Positions 4,616 through 7,757 of a stretch of DNA of 7,757 bases are shown in pieces (the stretch's first letter is position 1; each line of letters starts with the position of its first letter). The position numbers and the translations under genes are program-made. The notes beneath the pieces are model-generated. The model worked only from the letters and a program-made list of their open reading frames with translations, made no database searches and had not been told where the DNA came from. Source of the DNA: Chitinophagales bacterium. GTDB lineage: Bacteria > Bacteroidota > Bacteroidia > Chitinophagales > UBA2359. The stretch spans positions 1 through 7,757 of the forward strand of contig JAHDDA010000128.1 of assembly GCA_020629595.1 (NCBI GenBank), in the 5' to 3' direction.

Positions 4616-6780
4616 TTACTAACTAAATCAAAATCTATTGTTCTGTTTTCAATGTTTGTATTGGCAACTATTATTTTCAATTCATCTCCAAGTCTAAAAC
4701 GCTTTTTCGAGTGGTAACCTAAAAATTCATACATATCTTCATTAAACATAAAGTTATCTGCTCCAAGCCATTCTCTACGAATAAAGCCCTCACATTTATT
4801 GTCTTTTAGTTCAACAAAAATGCCTCTTTCAATTACTCCAGATATTACTCCATCAAACTCCTCTCCTAACCTTTCAGCTAAGTATTCTACTTGTTTTAAT
4901 TTAACAGAATCTCTTTCTGCTTCAGCAGCTAATTTTTCTTGTTCTGAACAATATTTACATTTTTCTTCTAAACTTTTAGCGTCAAATTTTGGCTTTTTAT
5001 CTAGCAAATCTTGTAAAATTCTGTGAACCATTACATCTGGATATCGGCGAATTGGCGAAGTAAAATGCGTATAATCTTCAAAAGCTAATCCGTAATGCCC
5101 GATATTTTCAGTAGAATAAATTGCCTTTGACATTGATCTTACTGCTAAAACTTCAATCATATTTTGCTCTGGCTTTCCTTTACAATTTTCTAAAGTTTTA
5201 TTAATCGATTTTGCTACATTTTCTGGTGTAGTGTAATTTCCTTTATGACCAAATTTTGCGGCAACTGCTGAAAATTCTGCAATTTTATCTTCATTAGGAA
5301 CAGCATGTATTCTGTAAACTGCTGGAACGGTAATTTTTTTGGAATAATTTGTGAAAAATTCTGCAACTGCTTGATTTGCCAATAACATATAATCTTCAAT
5401 CATTTCATTGGTGTCGAACTTTGGCTTTTCATAGACTTCAAGTGGCTTTCCATTTTCATCTAGCTTAAAACGAACTTCTGTACTACCAAATTTTATTGAA
5501 TTTTTGGCTATTCTTTTGGCTCTTAATTTTTTTGAAATCTTATTCATTAAAATTAGTTCATCAGCTAAATCTCCTTTTCCAGAATCAATAATTTCTTGTG
5601 CTTCTTGGTAATGAAATCTTCTATTTGAATGAATAACCGTTCTTGAAAAAGACTTTTTGAAAATAGTTGCTTCCTCGTCTATTTCAAAAATTGCTGAAAA
5701 ACAATATTTGTCTTCATTTGGTCTTAAAGAACAAACCCCATTTGATAGTTTTTCGGGCAACATTGGCGAAACTCTATCAACTAAATAAACCGAGGTTGCA
5801 CGCATAAAAGCCTCATCATCTAAAGGTGTTTCAGGTTTACAATAATGTGTTACATCTGCAATGTGAACACCAATTTCGTAATTTCCGTTTTCTAATTTTT
5901 GAATGGAAAGGGCATCGTCAAAATCTTTAGCATCAATTGGATCAATGGTAAAGGTAGTTATATCTCTAAAATCAATACGCTTCGCAATTTCATTTTCATC
6001 TAACTCAAAAGGAATATTTTCTACAAAAAATTCCACTTCTCTTGGAAAGGAAATATTAAAACCTTTTTCAGCTAATATAGATATAATTTCCGTTTCATTT
6101 TCTCCTGGTTTTCCAATAACTTCTACTACCTTTCCGTAAGGCGATTTTTTACCTTTACCCCAAGAGTCAAACTCAACTACTACTTTATCGCCATTTTTGG
6201 CTTTGCCAATATCTTGTAAATGAACATAAAAATGGGTATTTCTCATTTTTCTACTGTCGGGCATAAAAAAGGCAAATTGAGAATTAATTTCAAGAATGCC
6301 AACAAATTTTGTTTGTCTTCTTTCTATAATTTCAATAATTTCTCCTTCAATTTTTTTCTTGTGCCTATTGTTAGAAAGTTTAACTCTGACTTTGTCGCCA
6401 TGGAAAGCTCTGTTGATCTTTGTATGAGGAACATAAATATCATCATTTAGCTCATCAACTAAAATATAAGCAGAACCTTTTGAAGTTAAATCTACCCTAC
6501 CAACTAAGGTATTCTGATTTTTGGCTTTTTTTATTGTCTTTCGTTCTTTCTTTTTCTTATTTTGATCTATGTAAAAAAATTGATTTCCCTTTTCGTGTCT
6601 TATTAAGCCATCGCCTACAAGCTCATTTACAACTTTAACAATTTCTGTTTTCGTAAATAAGCGTGTATCACACTGCTTGTGAATTTTTTTATATGTTAAC
6701 CCCTCAGGAGCAAGATTTTTTAAAATTTCAAGTATTTTTTCGTCTATTGGTTTGTCGTTTGTAATTTTTTTTCTTGGCAT
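4609..6780 (-). CDS. rnr: ribonuclease R (3'-5' exoribonuclease, RNB family)
   Basis: RNase R degrades structured RNA from the 3' end in the cytoplasm and acts in mRNA decay and RNA quality control. The 723 residues show the full order: winged-helix N-terminus (about 10-70), a Lys-rich linker (75-88), cold-shock domains (about 90-225), the RNB catalytic domain (about 265-590) and an S1 domain (about 640-721). The metal-binding acidic cluster is TIDPIDAKDFDDA with D280, D286, D288 and D289, aligned to D272, D278, D280 and D281 of E. coli RNase R. HFTSPIRRYPD (572-582) is the second RNB signature. It is shorter than the 813-residue E. coli enzyme and lacks its basic C-terminal tail; the winged helix and full S1 favour RNase R over RNase II. 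The ATG at 6780 gives a complete N-terminus. The NlpC/P60 gene lies 36 bases upstream on the same strand, so the two may share a transcript. Confidence 0.95.
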   Translation of the reverse strand: MPRKKITNDKPIDEKILEILKNLAPEGLTYKKIHKQCDTRLFTKTEIVKVVNELVGDGLIRHEKGNQFFYIDQNKKKKERKTIKKAKNQNTLVGRVDLTSKGSAYILVDELNDDIYVPHTKINRAFHGDKVRVKLSNNRHKKKIEGEIIEIIERRQTKFVGILEINSQFAFFMPDSRKMRNTHFYVHLQDIGKAKNGDKVVVEFDSWGKGKKSPYGKVVEVIGKPGENETEIISILAEKGFNISFPREVEFFVENIPFELDENEIAKRIDFRDITTFTIDPIDAKDFDDALSIQKLENGNYEIGVHIADVTHYCKPETPLDDEAFMRATSVYLVDRVSPMLPEKLSNGVCSLRPNEDKYCFSAIFEIDEEATIFKKSFSRTVIHSNRRFHYQEAQEIIDSGKGDLADELILMNKISKKLRAKRIAKNSIKFGSTEVRFKLDENGKPLEVYEKPKFDTNEMIEDYMLLANQAVAEFFTNYSKKITVPAVYRIHAVPNEDKIAEFSAVAAKFGHKGNYTTPENVAKSINKTLENCKGKPEQNMIEVLAVRSMSKAIYSTENIGHYGLAFEDYTHFTSPIRRYPDVMVHRILQDLLDKKPKFDAKSLEEKCKYCSEQEKLAAEAERDSVKLKQVEYLAERLGEEFDGVISGVIERGIFVELKDNKCEGFIRREWLGADNFMFNEDMYEFLGYHSKKRFRLGDELKIIVANTNIENRTIDFDLVSKD

Positions 6781-6816
6781 TTTATATTTATCATTATTTA
6801 TATTAGTGTACTTTTT

Positions 6817-7593
6817 CTACTCTAATATGCGTTTTATTAATCTTAATTTATGGGTATATTTTTTTAATGTTTTACAATATATACCTTTGTGGTCTAGTAT
6901 ATCAATTTTTACCATTCCACTTGCGTGAATTATTTTTTTATCCTCTAAAATAATTCCAACGTGAATAATTTTTCCATCTTCATTATCAAAAAAAGCTAAA
7001 TCTCCACACTTTGCTTGTTCCACAAAATACACATCTTCTCCAATTGTAGCTTGTTGATAGGCATCACGTGGAAGTTTTACATTCAAAGTTTTATAAATAA
7101 TTTGTGTAAAGCCTGAGCAATCTACGCCAAAAATAGTTCGTCCACCCCACAAATACGGAACATTTAACCATTGTTTTGTGCGTTCTAATATTAAATTTTT
7201 ATTTTCAGAATCATTATTATCAACGTTTTTTTCATTAAATACTAAGCATCCAACAGTATTATTTAATTTAAAGTTCCCATTGTTAAAATTTGGCAATTCA
7301 CAACCCATTCCAATTGATGTTTTAAATATAAAACTTATATCAATTATTTTGCTTTTAACTACAAAGTTATTTGAAATGTAAAATTCGCACAAAAAAAATT
7401 GATTTTTAGCTATGTAACCTTCATAGCCATCAAATATACATTTTACAAAAATCCATTCTTCGTTTACAAACTCTAAAACTTCATAGCTTTCTCCAAAAAT
7501 TAATTGATTGACCATTTGTGATTTGTGGGAGGGATATTCTCTCATTGGAATTTGAGAAATATGGGTAATTCCCAAAGTTGGTTTATTGCTCAT
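6817..7593 (-). CDS. NlpC/P60 (C40) cysteine peptidase with N-terminal SH3-like domains, YkfC-like
   Basis: Family C40 enzymes cut murein peptides, typically the D-Glu to diamino-acid bond. In this 258-residue protein the catalytic domain covers about 130-255: C159 (GVDCSGF), H211 (IIHVGII) and H223 (IIHASG) form the expected Cys-His-His set. WLNVPYLWGGR before the Cys and LPRDAYQQ after it are typical. Residues 12-66 resemble a bacterial SH3 domain (PSHKSQMVNQLIFGE, then DGYEGYIAKNQF). A weaker second SH3-like part spans about 67-125. This order resembles dipeptidyl-peptidase VI (YkfC), which acts on murein peptides during recycling. The N-terminus (MSNKPTLGITHIS) is not a signal peptide or lipobox, so a cytoplasmic role is likelier than cell-wall cleavage. 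It follows the M15-like gene end by 60 bases and precedes rnr. The exact substrate is inferred from family resemblance. Confidence 0.87.
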   Translation of the reverse strand: MSNKPTLGITHISQIPMREYPSHKSQMVNQLIFGESYEVLEFVNEEWIFVKCIFDGYEGYIAKNQFFLCEFYISNNFVVKSKIIDISFIFKTSIGMGCELPNFNNGNFKLNNTVGCLVFNEKNVDNNDSENKNLILERTKQWLNVPYLWGGRTIFGVDCSGFTQIIYKTLNVKLPRDAYQQATIGEDVYFVEQAKCGDLAFFDNEDGKIIHVGIILEDKKIIHASGMVKIDILDHKGIYCKTLKKYTHKLRLIKRILE

Positions 7594-7618
7594 TTCTTAA
7601 ATTTTAGTTTTTAAAAAT

Positions 7619-7666
7619 GGATACTTTATTTTAATAGGGAATTTCTTTTACTTTTAATAAGTATCC
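7619..7666 (-). terminator. possible terminator after the M15-like gene
   Basis: On the minus strand GGATACTT (7666-7659) pairs with AAGTATCC (7626-7619), a perfect 8-bp stem with a few more A-T pairs past a bulge and an A+T-rich loop of about 25-30 bases. It is followed by ATTTTT (7618-7613). The first arm overlaps the end of the upstream gene (Asp-Thr before the stop). The large loop and modest G+C make this a weak call; it may attenuate rather than end transcription into the NlpC/P60 gene. No TTTG/TAnnTTTG promoter is visible on the minus strand between the hairpin and the ATG at 7593. Confidence 0.4.
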
Positions 7667-7757
7667 CATCTTGCTATATGTCCTCTAATATCAATATGAA
7701 TAACTCTTGTATTGGGATAACGACCTACACCGCCTTCATTTGCAATGAGTTTTTCTT
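7654..7757 (-). CDS. C-terminal end of a probable M15-type / DUF882-like peptidase (partial)
   Basis: A minus-strand reading frame open at the window edge ends at TAA (7656-7654) and encodes the last 33 residues of a protein. It contains GGVGRYP, then RVIHIDIRG and ARW. A Gly-Gly-Val-Gly-x-Tyr-Pro segment followed by His-x-Asp and a closing Arg-Trp is typical of the C-terminal end of M15/DUF882-type murein peptidases, where the His belongs to the zinc site. The rest of the gene lies outside the window, so family and completeness are tentative. Its position before an NlpC/P60 peptidase gene on the same strand supports a murein role. The frame is A+T-rich like its neighbours and has no internal stop. 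Confidence 0.6.
   Translation of the reverse strand, partial: EKLIANEGGVGRYPNTRVIHIDIRGHIARWDTY

Noticed and set aside
4799..5026. Plus-strand ORFs inside rnr
   Set aside because: They mirror conserved RNase R coding sequence, are Ser/Phe-rich low-complexity translations typical of antisense frames, and have no supporting signals.

Overview
The window is A+T-rich and reads as a piece of chromosome from a member of the Bacteroidota. The support is a promoter of the Bacteroidota type (TTTG, 20 bases, TAnnTTTG), start codons preceded by A-rich stretches with no Shine-Dalgarno sequence, and the gene families present. Nothing in the sequence fixes the genus.

Left half, plus strand (1-4605): an assimilatory sulfate-reduction cluster. 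It opens with a promoter (22-53) and a very short 5' leader encoding a 33-residue peptide with nine cysteines, six of them consecutive (64-165). A strong intrinsic terminator follows (192-229). The RNA between the cysteine codons and the terminator can form mutually exclusive pairings that copy the layout of a classical amino-acid attenuator. Four genes follow: a siroheme [4Fe-4S] sulfite reductase with an extra HEPN-like C-terminal domain (257-2392), uroporphyrinogen-III C-methyltransferase cobA (2411-3178), a stand-alone precorrin-2 dehydrogenase / sirohydrochlorin ferrochelatase (3334-3912), and an APS-reductase-type cysH (3928-4605). CobA and the dehydrogenase/ferrochelatase make siroheme, the cofactor of the reductase. 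CysH reduces activated sulfate to sulfite, and the reductase takes sulfite to sulfide for cysteine synthesis. A cysteine-sensing attenuator in front of these genes therefore makes biological sense. Between cobA and the dehydrogenase gene lies a 155-base gap with a TTAGA-type inverted repeat that also supplies the cobA stop codon, and a 17-base palindrome.

Junction (4584-4611): cysH meets rnr tail to tail with three bases between the stop codons. A perfect 7-bp hairpin lies inside the last cysH codons, which encode its catalytic Cys motif, and probably terminates transcription from both sides.

Right half, minus strand (4609-7757): in transcription order, the last 33 codons of a probable M15-type peptidase (cut by the window edge), an NlpC/P60 peptidase with N-terminal SH3-like domains and no signal peptide, and RNase R (rnr). 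The two peptidase genes suggest a murein-processing neighbourhood; rnr is a housekeeping gene.

The most interesting item is the poly-cysteine leader and its RNA switch at 64-229.
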